NCBI RefSeq assembly: GCF_000015265.1
Contig: NC_008699.1
Coordinates: 4,588,001 to 4,652,000 of the forward strand
Reading direction: 5' to 3'
Source: Nocardioides sp. JS614
Lineage (GTDB): Bacteria > Actinomycetota > Actinomycetes > Propionibacteriales > Nocardioidaceae
Length of the DNA: 64,000 nucleotides
Every line of letters starts with the position of its first letter. Position 1 is the stretch's first letter. The position numbers and the translations under genes were made by a program. Below the pieces are notes generated by a model. It made no database searches. It had not been told where the DNA came from and saw nothing but the letters and a program-made list of their open reading frames with translations. Of this stretch, positions 39,199-47,032 are shown one piece after another.

Positions 39199-40110
39199 TC
39201 AGACCCGGCGCGTCACGCTGAGCAGCTCGTGAGCGGGCACCGGGTTCGCGCGGCGCGCCTTGCAGGTCAGCTGCGTGGCGGTGGCCGGGTCGCGGGTGGT
39301 CCGGACCCGGACGTCGTACGTCGCACCCGCCACCGCGAAGACGGCCGTGGTCAGGTCCGCCTCGACCGAGCGACCGACGAGCACGACGTCCGGCTCCCGG
39401 GTCGCCCCCAGCTCGCGACGCAGGAGGATCTCCGCGGCCTGCACGGCCATCGGCTGGGAGGAGCGGCCGCGCAGGTGGTCCAGGTCGAGCTCGCCGGCGA
39501 GGTGGGCGCCCGCGACCGCGAGCGCGGCGGCGGGATCGAGCCGCCCGTAGTAGAGCCCCTGCGGCAGCACCACCAGGTTGCCGGCGAACCGGTCGCCGCC
39601 GATGTGCGAGACCTCCCAGGTCTCCTCGGGGTGCGCCCGGTCCAGGGCCCGGGCGATCGGGCGGCCGCGCTCCGCACAGCAGGCGTCGTGCCGGCCGTTG
39701 GTGCACACGCAGAACAGCGCGCTGTCGTACGCCGACAGGCCGGTCGACCCACCGTCTCGGAACCCGGCCAGGTCGAGGTCGAGCACCTCGCGCACGTCGC
39801 CCAGCCGGCCGGCCTCGATCCGCGGCCGGACCGGGTCGGCCAGCGCGGCGAACACCCGCACACCGGCGCCGTCCGACGTCGAGCTGAACCGCCGGATCAG
39901 CAGGATCTTCGCGCGCAGCGCCCGGGCCCGGTCCTTGAGCGCCGGGCCGACGCCCTCGGGCAGGCGGGCGTCGAGCAGGGCGTCGGCGCCCCACGGCCCG
40001 GTGTGCTCGACCAGGAGCCAGGCCCGGACCTGGGTCGCGGTGCCGGCGACCGGCTCGTCGCGCAGGAGGCTGGCGGCCGCACAGCGGAATGCCGGAGGCG
40101 GCGGGCTCAC
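39199..40110 (-). CDS. Sucrase/ferredoxin-like thioredoxin-fold [2Fe-2S] protein A
   Basis: A 303-residue protein of the sucrase/ferredoxin-like family (bacterial relatives of yeast Apd1/Aim32), thioredoxin-like fold binding a [2Fe-2S] cluster. Cysteines lie in CVCTNGRHDACCAERG (134-145). The expected second ligand pair, His-x-Gly-Gly-His, reads SHIGGDRFAGN: His169 is kept but the second His is Asp173. The C-terminal half (QPMAVQAAEILLRREL onward) is a small alpha/beta domain. GTG at 40110 overlaps the cupin stop (GTGA), so it is translationally coupled. Probably an electron carrier or redox partner for the cupin; inferred. Confidence 0.85.
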   Translation of the reverse strand: MSPPPPAFRCAAASLLRDEPVAGTATQVRAWLLVEHTGPWGADALLDARLPEGVGPALKDRARALRAKILLIRRFSSTSDGAGVRVFAALADPVRPRIEAGRLGDVREVLDLDLAGFRDGGSTGLSAYDSALFCVCTNGRHDACCAERGRPIARALDRAHPEETWEVSHIGGDRFAGNLVVLPQGLYYGRLDPAAALAVAGAHLAGELDLDHLRGRSSQPMAVQAAEILLRRELGATREPDVVLVGRSVEADLTTAVFAVAGATYDVRVRTTRDPATATQLTCKARRANPVPAHELLSVTRRV

Positions 40111-41318
40111 CGGACCTCCAGGAGGCCCTCCCGGACCAGTCGTCGGCACAGCACCAGGCGGCTCTGCTCGTCGAGCGGCAGGTCGGCCGGCGTCAGCTCG
40201 CCGCGAGCGCGGACCGCCTCGAGTGCCGGGCGGATCCACGCGGGCACGGTCAGCGACCGGTCGCCGAGCAGCACCTCGACCCGCTCACCCCGGTCGAGGA
40301 GCACGCAGGGGTGGCCGGGCCGGCGGCGCAGCAGGGTGGTGTCGGTGATCGTGCCGTGGGCGAGCACGTCGTGCAGCCCGCCGTCCAGGCGCGGCGGCCG
40401 CGAGGTGAGGAACCGCCGCACCTCGGCCTCGACGGCGGCGGTCGCGTCCAGGCGGCGGACGGCGTCCGCGAGTCGCTCGAGCCGGTCCGCGAGCGGGCCG
40501 GCGAGCGCGGCCGGGTCGTCGAGGTAGCCGGCCGGCAGGTGCTCGTCGGCCACCTCGCCGAGGGCCCCGGCCACGGTCCGCTCGACCAGGCCGCGCCAGG
40601 TGAGCTGGTTGATGCCGAGCGTGACGTGCAAGGAGACGGTGTCCTGGGCACGGGCCGCGTGCGGCGTGCCGGTCGGCAGGTACATCGACACCCCGGGCTC
40701 GAGCAGCACCTCCTCGGGGCCGTCCGGCCCGTGCACCTCCCAGCGCTTCGAGCCGGCGGTCTGGAACACGAACACGTCGTGGGAGTCCGAGTGCACCGCG
40801 AAGCCCTGCGCGCCCGGCGGGGTGAGGTACGCGTTGGCCTGGCACGGGTGGCCCAGCTCGAGCTCGAGCCGGGCGATCAGCCGGGTCAGCGGGGGCCAGT
40901 AGCGGTGCAGGCCCTGGAAGACGACGGTCGCGCCGTCGTCGAAGAGCGCCAGCGCCTTGCGGGCGTCGACCAGCCCGGTCAGCGGCTTGCCGGCGAGGCT
41001 CGCCCGTCGGGTGTACGCCGACTCCGGGAGCACCGCGCCGTCCTTGGCCAGCCGGATCGACGGCGTCCGGACGGCGCTCGAGGTCAGCAGGTGGTCGGCG
41101 TCGGCGAGCGCGAACAGCCCGACCAGGCTGTCCGGGCCGTCGGCGCTGCCGGGGCTGTCGGGGTCGGCGGGGCCGCTGCGGTGCAGGTGCACGCGCGACG
41201 CCCAGACCTTCGCCAGGAAGGTCTGGGCGTCACCGCTCAACAACTCGAGGGCAGGCAGCTCCCGGGCAGGCAGCTCGCGGGCAGGCGGGTCCAGGGCGGG
41301 CCGGTCGAGCGCGCTCAC
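40107..41318 (-). CDS. Cupin_4/JmjC-type Fe(II)/2-oxoglutarate oxygenase
   Basis: A 403-residue protein of the cupin_4 family, which includes ribosomal-protein hydroxylases such as YcfD. Iron ligands are expected in FAVHSDSHDVF (His176, Asp178) and in the later strand region TPHAARAQDTVSLHVTLG (His220 or His231). FQTAGSKRWEVHGP matches the family's strand after the first ligands. A C-terminal winged-helix-like dimerisation part follows. Its GTG start (41318) directly abuts the TGA stop of the Asp-Gly repeat peptide (41319), so both are made together and the peptide is the obvious candidate substrate. Confidence 0.85.
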   Translation of the reverse strand: MSALDRPALDPPARELPARELPALELLSGDAQTFLAKVWASRVHLHRSGPADPDSPGSADGPDSLVGLFALADADHLLTSSAVRTPSIRLAKDGAVLPESAYTRRASLAGKPLTGLVDARKALALFDDGATVVFQGLHRYWPPLTRLIARLELELGHPCQANAYLTPPGAQGFAVHSDSHDVFVFQTAGSKRWEVHGPDGPEEVLLEPGVSMYLPTGTPHAARAQDTVSLHVTLGINQLTWRGLVERTVAGALGEVADEHLPAGYLDDPAALAGPLADRLERLADAVRRLDATAAVEAEVRRFLTSRPPRLDGGLHDVLAHGTITDTTLLRRRPGHPCVLLDRGERVEVLLGDRSLTVPAWIRPALEAVRARGELTPADLPLDEQSRLVLCRRLVREGLLEVR

Positions 41319-41543
41319 TCAGGAGGCGTCCCCGTCGGTGCCGTCGCCGTCGGTGCCGTCACTGTCCGAGCCGTCGCCGTCGGTGGTGTCGGTCGCGTCG
41401 CCGTCGGTCCCGTCCCCGTCGGTCCCGTCGGCGTCGCCGCCGTCGGTGCCGTCGGCGTCACCGCCGAGGCCGACCGTGGGGTCGCCCGCCGGGGCGGTGG
41501 TCATGTCGTCGTCGTTGAGAGGCTCTTCGGGCGTGGTGGTCAT
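41319..41543 (-). CDS. 74-residue Asp-Gly-Thr repeat peptide (candidate modified-peptide precursor)
   Basis: A small acidic peptide: 22 of 74 residues are Asp, and there is no Lys, Arg, His, Cys or aromatic residue. Residues 1-36 look like a leader (MTTTPEEPLNDDDMTTAPAG, then DPTVGLGG); the remainder is built of DGTDGD, DADGTDG and DGDGSDS units. An excellent AGGAGG site lies 5 bases before the ATG at 41543. The stop abuts the cupin_4 start, and two [2Fe-2S] thioredoxin-fold genes flank the pair on the same strand. The repeats could also bind Ca2+. A precursor role is inferred from size, repeats and context. Confidence 0.7.
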   Translation of the reverse strand: MTTTPEEPLNDDDMTTAPAGDPTVGLGGDADGTDGGDADGTDGDGTDGDATDTTDGDGSDSDGTDGDGTDGDAS

Positions 41544-41588
41544 GACGTCCTCCTGGGTCGGTCGGGAACGGGATCGTCGATCTCCCGA

Positions 41589-42443
41589 TCAGGTACCCCA
41601 GCCGACGACCGTGTACACGGGCGCGGCCTTCGTCCGAAGGTCCGCGCAGCTGTGCCGGCGCGGGGCGCCGAGCGACTCCTCGACCTCGACCAGGTACGCC
41701 GCGCCGCCGGCCTCCAGGCGCACCCGCCCGTCCTCCACCCCCACCACGCGGATGTCGTCGAGCCGGTGGAGCCCCAGCTCGGCGCGCAGGTACAGCTCGG
41801 CCACCTGGGCGATCCCCGGCAGGCCGGAGCGGCCGCGGGCCAGGTGGGCGGGCAGCCGGCCGGCCTCCAGGGCCGCACAGGCCGCGACGGCGGACCCCGG
41901 GTCGAGCCGGCCGAGCACCACGCCCGCCGGGAGCGCGAGCAGGGTCCCGGAGAACCGGTGCCCGCCCAGGTGACTGGTCTCCCAGGTCGCGTCCGGCCAG
42001 CGGGCGGCCAGCGCGGCGGCGACCGGACGACCGCGCTCGGCGCAGCACAGGTCGCGCCGCCCGTTCGTGCACACCAGCCACAGCGGGTCGCCGTACGGCT
42101 CCCAGGAGAGGTCGTCGAGACCGCCGAGCAGCTCGGTCGGGTCCGCGAGCAGCGCCGTGCGCACGACCGGCCGGTCGCCCAGCACCGCGGAGAAGACCCG
42201 CACGCCCGGCCCGGAGGCGCCGCCCGGGCGGCGGATCAGCTGGACCCGTACGCCGTCGAGGCCGGCCAGGTGGTCACGAACGGCCTCGGGCAGCCGGCAC
42301 TCGGCGACCGCCTGGCGGCCCCACGGGCCGGGCTGCTCGACGAACAGCCACGCAACGTCGGCGGGCGCGGTGCCGGCCATCGGCTCGGTGTCGAGCAGGC
42401 TGGCCCCGGCACAGCGGTAGTCCGAGGCGGCGGTCGCGGTCAC
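41589..42443 (-). CDS. Sucrase/ferredoxin-like thioredoxin-fold [2Fe-2S] protein B
   Basis: A 284-residue paralogue of the protein at 39199-40110. It keeps the complete cluster signature: CTNGRRDLCC (Cys125, Cys133, Cys134) and TSHLGGHRF with both His158 and His162, the bis-His ligation known from Apd1/Aim32-type proteins. It is the first gene of the four-gene operon and precedes the repeat peptide by 45 bases. The GTG at 42443 follows a weak TACTCG box by 6 bases. It probably supplies electrons to, or shares a redox role with, the downstream oxygenase; that is inference. Confidence 0.87.
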   Translation of the reverse strand: MTATAASDYRCAGASLLDTEPMAGTAPADVAWLFVEQPGPWGRQAVAECRLPEAVRDHLAGLDGVRVQLIRRPGGASGPGVRVFSAVLGDRPVVRTALLADPTELLGGLDDLSWEPYGDPLWLVCTNGRRDLCCAERGRPVAAALAARWPDATWETSHLGGHRFSGTLLALPAGVVLGRLDPGSAVAACAALEAGRLPAHLARGRSGLPGIAQVAELYLRAELGLHRLDDIRVVGVEDGRVRLEAGGAAYLVEVEESLGAPRRHSCADLRTKAAPVYTVVGWGT

Positions 42444-42564
42444 GGGTCCCGAGTATGGCTGTGCGGTGGGCGGTGAGCCGATCCGCCCCCTCGCCGGACG
42501 GGCCCGGCGGGCCGTGCGTGATCGAGCACACGCCGGCCGGCTCGCCTTCTGGCGGCCAGTTCTC

Positions 42565-42570
42565 TAGGCT
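42565..42570 (+). promoter_or_regulatory. -10 box for leaderless radical SAM gene
   Basis: TAGGCT ends 6 bases before the GTG at 42577 and supports that start. Confidence 0.5.
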
Positions 42571-42576
42571 CAAGCC

Positions 42577-43722
42577 GTGCATATTCGTGCGGGCGCCGAC
42601 CAGCGGGCGGTGCGACAGCTCCACCACGACCCGGGAGACCGCCCGCTGATCACGATCTGGGAGGTCACCCGCGCCTGTGCCCTGGTCTGCCGGCACTGCC
42701 GGGCCGACGCCCAGACCCGGGCGGACCCGCGCCAGCTCACCACGGAGCAGGGCAAGGCGCTGCTGGACGACATCGCGGGCTTCGGCAAGCCGTACCCGAT
42801 CGTCGTGCTCACCGGCGGCGACCCCTTCGAGCGGCCGGATCTCGCCGAGCTGGTCCGCTACGGGACCGCGCTGGGCCTCCACGTCGCGCTCTCACCCTCG
42901 GTGACCCCGCGGCTCACCCCGGACGTGCTCGCCGAGCTGCGTGCCGCCGGCGCCGTCGCCATGTCTCTCTCCCTGGACGGCGCGGTCGCCGAGACGCACG
43001 ACTCGTTCCGTGGCGTGCCCGGGGTCTTCGAGGACACCCTGCGCGCCGCGCGGTGGGTCAAGGAGGCGGGCTTCCGGCTCCAGGTCAACACGACCGTCAC
43101 CCAGGGCAACGTGCACGAGCTGCCCGACGTGCTGCGCACGGTCATCGACCTGGGCGCCTCGCTGTGGAGCGTGTTCTTCCTGGTGCCGACCGGCCGCGGC
43201 ACGGCGCTGACCCCGCTCACGGCGCCGGAGGTCGAGGACGTGCTGCACTGGATGCACGACGTCTCCGACCTGGTCGCCGTCAAGGCCACCGAGGCGCCGC
43301 ACTACCGACGGGTCGCGATCCAGCGGGCCCGTGGCGACCACGCCGAGCTCGGCGAGCTGTACCGGCGGCTGACGGCGGCGACCGCGAGCCTGCGCCAGGG
43401 GCGCACCGAGCAGCTCCGCCGGCCGCGGCCACCGATCGACGTCAACTCCGGCCGCGGGTTCGCGTTCATCGACCACCTCGGCGACGTCTACCCCTCCGGC
43501 TTCCTGCCGCAGCGCTGCGGCAACGTCACCGAGCAGGGCTTCCGGGAGCTCTACCGCACCGACCCGCTGCTGCTGTCGCTGCGAGACGCGTCGGCCTTCC
43601 ACGGCCCGTGCGGGACCTGCGAGTTCCGCGAGGTGTGCGGCGGGTCGCGCTCGCACGCGTACGCCGTCACCGGCGACGTGCTCGGCTCCGACCCGACCTG
43701 CGTGTACGTCACCGCGAGCTGA
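42577..43722 (+). CDS. Radical SAM/SPASM protein, TIGR04053-like
   Basis: A 381-residue radical SAM enzyme. The [4Fe-4S] motif Cx3Cx2C is TRACALVCRHC (Cys34, 38, 41); VLTGGDPFERPDL and LSLDGAVAETHDSFRG are the SAM-binding regions; WSVFFLVPTGRG and the C-terminal CGTCEFREVCGGSRSHAYA with a distal Cys form a SPASM/Twitch auxiliary-cluster domain. This pattern fits TIGR04053, a family close to heme d1/heme-decarboxylating rSAM proteins; its function is unproven. It is divergent from the [2Fe-2S]-peptide-cupin operon with 133 bases between starts, so co-regulation is possible but not shown. Confidence 0.9.
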   Translation: MHIRAGADQRAVRQLHHDPGDRPLITIWEVTRACALVCRHCRADAQTRADPRQLTTEQGKALLDDIAGFGKPYPIVVLTGGDPFERPDLAELVRYGTALGLHVALSPSVTPRLTPDVLAELRAAGAVAMSLSLDGAVAETHDSFRGVPGVFEDTLRAARWVKEAGFRLQVNTTVTQGNVHELPDVLRTVIDLGASLWSVFFLVPTGRGTALTPLTAPEVEDVLHWMHDVSDLVAVKATEAPHYRRVAIQRARGDHAELGELYRRLTAATASLRQGRTEQLRRPRPPIDVNSGRGFAFIDHLGDVYPSGFLPQRCGNVTEQGFRELYRTDPLLLSLRDASAFHGPCGTCEFREVCGGSRSHAYAVTGDVLGSDPTCVYVTAS

Positions 43723-43767
43723 CCGACCAGCACCGGGCGCCGACCCCGGGCCGACCCCGGGCCGACG

Positions 43768-46700
43768 TCAGCCGATCAGCCCCCGGCGCCGGGCGATCGC
43801 GGCGGCCTCGGTGCGCCCGGAGGCGTCCAGCTTGCCGAGGATGTTCGAGACGTGCACGGAGACGGTCTTCGCGCTGATGAACAGCTGCTTGGCGATCTCG
43901 CCGTTGGACCGGCCCTGGGCGACGAGCTGGAGGACCTCGCTCTCGCGCGGGGTCAGCGCGTCCGGCACGGACTCGGTACGTGCCGGGGCGCTGCCGATCG
44001 AGCGGAGCTCGTCGAGCAGCGGCCGGGCGCCCAGCTGGTGGGCGCTCGCGCGGGCCAGGTCGCCGAGCTCACGGCCGCCGGCGAGGTCGCCGGTGGCGCG
44101 GAGGATGCCGGCCAGGGCGGTGCGCACCCGGGCCAGCTCGTAGGCGTGGCCGAAGTCCTCGAACAGCACCGCGGCGTCGCGCCAGGTGTCCACCAGCGCG
44201 TCCAGCGGCGGGGCGTCGATCCCGGCGAGCCACCGGACCCGCAGCGTCTCCGCGTCGAGCCGCTTCATCCAGGCACGGCCCTCCGGTCCCCAGTGACCGG
44301 AGGGGTCGGAGTAGCGCTGCAGCACGACATGCCCGTCGGCGTGGATCCGATCGACGCGGCCGACGTACGACGCCCGCTCGGCGGCGGAGAGCGCCGGCAT
44401 CGCCTGGGCGACCGCGCCGATGGTGAGCGCGCCCAGCCGGATCCGCGCGCTGAACCACTCGTGCCAGATCCGGGTGAGCACGGCGACGACCGCGTCGTAC
44501 ACCTCGATCGCGCCGGCGGCGTCGCGGCGCAGGCCCGCCGCATCCAGCTCGACCGCGCTGGCGTTGATGGCCACGCCACCCTCCCGGGCCCAGAACTTCC
44601 GCAGCGCCCGGGCTTCGGCGCGCACGTCCTCACCCCGCGCCTGGAGCACCTGCATCCGCAGCGGCGCGATCAGCGCCCGGGGGATCGCGGGGGGCGGTGT
44701 GTCCTGGCCGGTGTCGGTCAGCGCGAGTGCGTCGTCCCAGCGGCCGCGGACCACCAGCACCCAGGCCAGCTGCCAGCGGGCCTCGAAGGCGTACGGCGCG
44801 TACGGGATGCCGGCGTCGGCGCCACGCTCGATGGCGCTGCGGAACCAGCGCTCGGTCTCGTCGAACTCCGCCCAGTCCTGGTAGGAGCGGCCCAGCAGGT
44901 AGCGGGCGCGCATCTCCGAGGACAGCGCCCCGGACGCCTCGGCCCGGGCGACCGCGTCCGCGAGGGCTTGGCGCAGGCCCTCCTTCGGGCCGGCCTTCTT
45001 GAGGCCGCTGAGGGTGGTGATCACCTCGGAGGCCAGCTCGTGCAGGTCGAGCCGCTCTGCCAGGTGGAGGGCGTCCAGCCCGACGGTCTGGGCCTCGTCG
45101 TACTGGCCCATCCCGGCCAGCACCCGGGCGTGGTTGGCGAGCACCCGGGTGCGCAGCCCGCTGTCGCCGTCGGGCACCAGGGCGACCGCCTCGGTGGACA
45201 TCCCGACCGGATCGTCGCTGCCCTCGATCATCATCGTCAGCAGCGCCTGGGTCGACATCATCCGGGCCCGCCAGGTCGTCGGCGCGTCCACCGGGAGCCG
45301 TTCGACCTGGTCGGCGATCACCTTGACCGCGCGCTCGGGGTCGCCGCTGGCGGAGAGCGCCTCGGCGGCGCTGACGACGAGCTTGGACAGGTCGAGGTCG
45401 ACCTGCGCGCAGCGGCGCGGGTCGACGAGCAGCTCGAGGGCTTGCTGGTAGTGGTAGGCCGCCTCGTCCGGGCCACCGACCCGCGAGGCCTCGTCGCCGG
45501 CCTGGATGCTCGCGGTCAGCGCGGTGTCCAGGTCCATCGCCAGCCGGGCGTGGCGGGCCAGCTCCGCGGCCGTGCCCCGCGCCCCGGCCCGCAGGGCGGC
45601 GACATACTGGGCGTGCAGCCGGACCCGCTCGCCCGGCAGGAGGTCGTCGTACACCGCCTCGCCGAGGAGCGCGTGGCGGAAGGAGTAGCGGCCGTCCCCG
45701 GCGACGAGGATGTTCATCTCGACCGCCTTGCGCAGGCCCTCGTCGAGCTCGGCGTCGGCGAGCCCGGAGGCCGCGGCCAGGGTCTCGTGCGAGACCCGGC
45801 GGCCCGAGACGCTGGCCGTGCGGACCACCTGCCGGGCGGTGTCGTCGAGCCGGTCCAGGCGGACCAGGAGCACGTCGGCGAGGTCGGCGGGGACCCAGCG
45901 GCCCGGCCCGGCGGCGGCGCTGGTGAGCTCCTCCACGAAGAACGCGTTGCCCTCGGCGCGGTCGACGATGTCGGCGAGCTCGCGCTCGGCCAGGCCCTCG
46001 GGGGCCAGCTCGGCGATGAGGGCGCGGACCGCGTCGTCGGACAGCGGGGAGAGCGGTACCCGGTGCACGCCGCGGATCCGGGACCACTCCGCGACCTGGC
46101 GGCGCAGCGGGTGCCGGCGGTGCAGGTCGTCGGAGCGGTACGACGCCACGACCGAGACCGGGCCCGCGAACGGACGGCTGAACAGGAAGCTGAGCATGTC
46201 GCGGGTCGACTGGTCGGCCCAGTGGGTGTCCTCGATGACCAGCAGCAGCGGCGCCGAGGTGGCGGCCGACTCGAGGAGCGCGTGCACGGCCTCGAAGAGG
46301 TCGCTGCGGTCGAGCGCGCCGAGGTCGTCGCTCGAGCGCGCCGGGGAGCCCATCACCCGGCGGCCCGGCTGGAGGCGGGCGAGCGCGGAGTGCCGGCCGG
46401 CGACCTCCTCGACGAGGTCCGGCAGGTCGGCGGCGAGCCGGCCGAGGACCTCCGAGAACGGCAGGTAGGGCAGCGCGCTGTCACCGAAGTCCAGGCAGTG
46501 GCCCGCGACCACCTGCCAGCCCTCGGTGAACGCCAGGTCGCGCAGCTCGGTGAGCAGCCGGGTCTTGCCGACGCCGGCGTCGCCGGAGAGCAGCACCAGG
46601 CCGGTGCCGGTGCCGGCCGGACGGACGCCGAGCAACGAAGCGATCTCCGTCAGCTCGGCGTCTCGTCCGACCAGGGTTCGGCTGGTGTGTGCGGCCACGT

Positions 46701-46788
46701 CGCCCATGATCGCGTGTTCCGGAGACAGCTGCCGCGCATTCGCGGAGGGATCGCCGCCCGGGACCAGGCGCAGCGCGGGCTGGGTCAT
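43768..46788 (-). CDS. Large ATP-binding LuxR-family regulator (LAL)
   Basis: A 1006-residue cytoplasmic regulator. Residues about 40-330 are a STAND/AAA-type ATPase (LVGRDAELTEIASLL, Walker A GDAGVGKTRLL, Walker B-like LLLVIEDTHWADQ). A long TPR-like helical region follows (about 400-900). The end is a LuxR helix-turn-helix: LTPRESEVLQLVAQGRSNGE, then IAKQLFISAKTVSVHVSNIL. Such proteins usually activate transcription upon binding an inducer with ATP. An internal ATG at residue 28 is an alternative start. The small gene 13 bases upstream is probably co-transcribed. Target unknown. Confidence 0.92.
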   Translation of the reverse strand: MTQPALRLVPGGDPSANARQLSPEHAIMGDVAAHTSRTLVGRDAELTEIASLLGVRPAGTGTGLVLLSGDAGVGKTRLLTELRDLAFTEGWQVVAGHCLDFGDSALPYLPFSEVLGRLAADLPDLVEEVAGRHSALARLQPGRRVMGSPARSSDDLGALDRSDLFEAVHALLESAATSAPLLLVIEDTHWADQSTRDMLSFLFSRPFAGPVSVVASYRSDDLHRRHPLRRQVAEWSRIRGVHRVPLSPLSDDAVRALIAELAPEGLAERELADIVDRAEGNAFFVEELTSAAAGPGRWVPADLADVLLVRLDRLDDTARQVVRTASVSGRRVSHETLAAASGLADAELDEGLRKAVEMNILVAGDGRYSFRHALLGEAVYDDLLPGERVRLHAQYVAALRAGARGTAAELARHARLAMDLDTALTASIQAGDEASRVGGPDEAAYHYQQALELLVDPRRCAQVDLDLSKLVVSAAEALSASGDPERAVKVIADQVERLPVDAPTTWRARMMSTQALLTMMIEGSDDPVGMSTEAVALVPDGDSGLRTRVLANHARVLAGMGQYDEAQTVGLDALHLAERLDLHELASEVITTLSGLKKAGPKEGLRQALADAVARAEASGALSSEMRARYLLGRSYQDWAEFDETERWFRSAIERGADAGIPYAPYAFEARWQLAWVLVVRGRWDDALALTDTGQDTPPPAIPRALIAPLRMQVLQARGEDVRAEARALRKFWAREGGVAINASAVELDAAGLRRDAAGAIEVYDAVVAVLTRIWHEWFSARIRLGALTIGAVAQAMPALSAAERASYVGRVDRIHADGHVVLQRYSDPSGHWGPEGRAWMKRLDAETLRVRWLAGIDAPPLDALVDTWRDAAVLFEDFGHAYELARVRTALAGILRATGDLAGGRELGDLARASAHQLGARPLLDELRSIGSAPARTESVPDALTPRESEVLQLVAQGRSNGEIAKQLFISAKTVSVHVSNILGKLDASGRTEAAAIARRRGLIG

Positions 46789-46801
46789 CGCGGCGCGCCG
46801 C

Positions 46802-46957
46802 TCAGCGCACCGTCGTCCAGGTCAGGCCGTCGACGTCCCGGCTGCGGCGTACCAGCGCCCGCCGCTTGCGGCGGCCCGCCAGGTCGGCCTGGGCCCGGTT
46901 GATCCGGTACTCCAGCTCGGTCTTCACGTAGTCGCGGTGTGCGGTGTTGTCGTACAT
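46802..46957 (-). CDS. Small basic protein (51 residues)
   Basis: A 51-residue, basic, helical protein (MYDNTAHRDYVKTELEYRIN, then DLAGRRKRRALVRRSR), ending WTTVR. It resembles short uncharacterised actinobacterial proteins seen next to regulators, but I cannot name a family. The ATG at 46957 has GAGGAG 8 bases upstream, and a small hairpin CTCGGT/ACCGAG lies just before that site. The stop is 13 bases from the large LuxR gene. It could be a small partner protein; this is only a guess from position. Confidence 0.6.
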   Translation of the reverse strand: MYDNTAHRDYVKTELEYRINRAQADLAGRRKRRALVRRSRDVDGLTWTTVR

Positions 46958-47032
46958 GGTGGGCTCCTCAGCTCCTCGGTGGTGAGACCGAGAGTGGTTC
47001 GCTGAGGTAGGCACGCACATCGGGAAGGTGCC

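Noticed and set aside
41330..41480. Short direct repeats that could suggest a CRISPR array
   Set aside because: Units are in-frame codons for Asp/Gly/Thr without unique spacers; they belong to the 74-residue peptide.
43852..46902. 1016-codon open frame antisense to the LuxR-family regulator
   Set aside because: Low-complexity composition and no recognisable motif; the minus-strand protein has complete ATPase and HTH domains.
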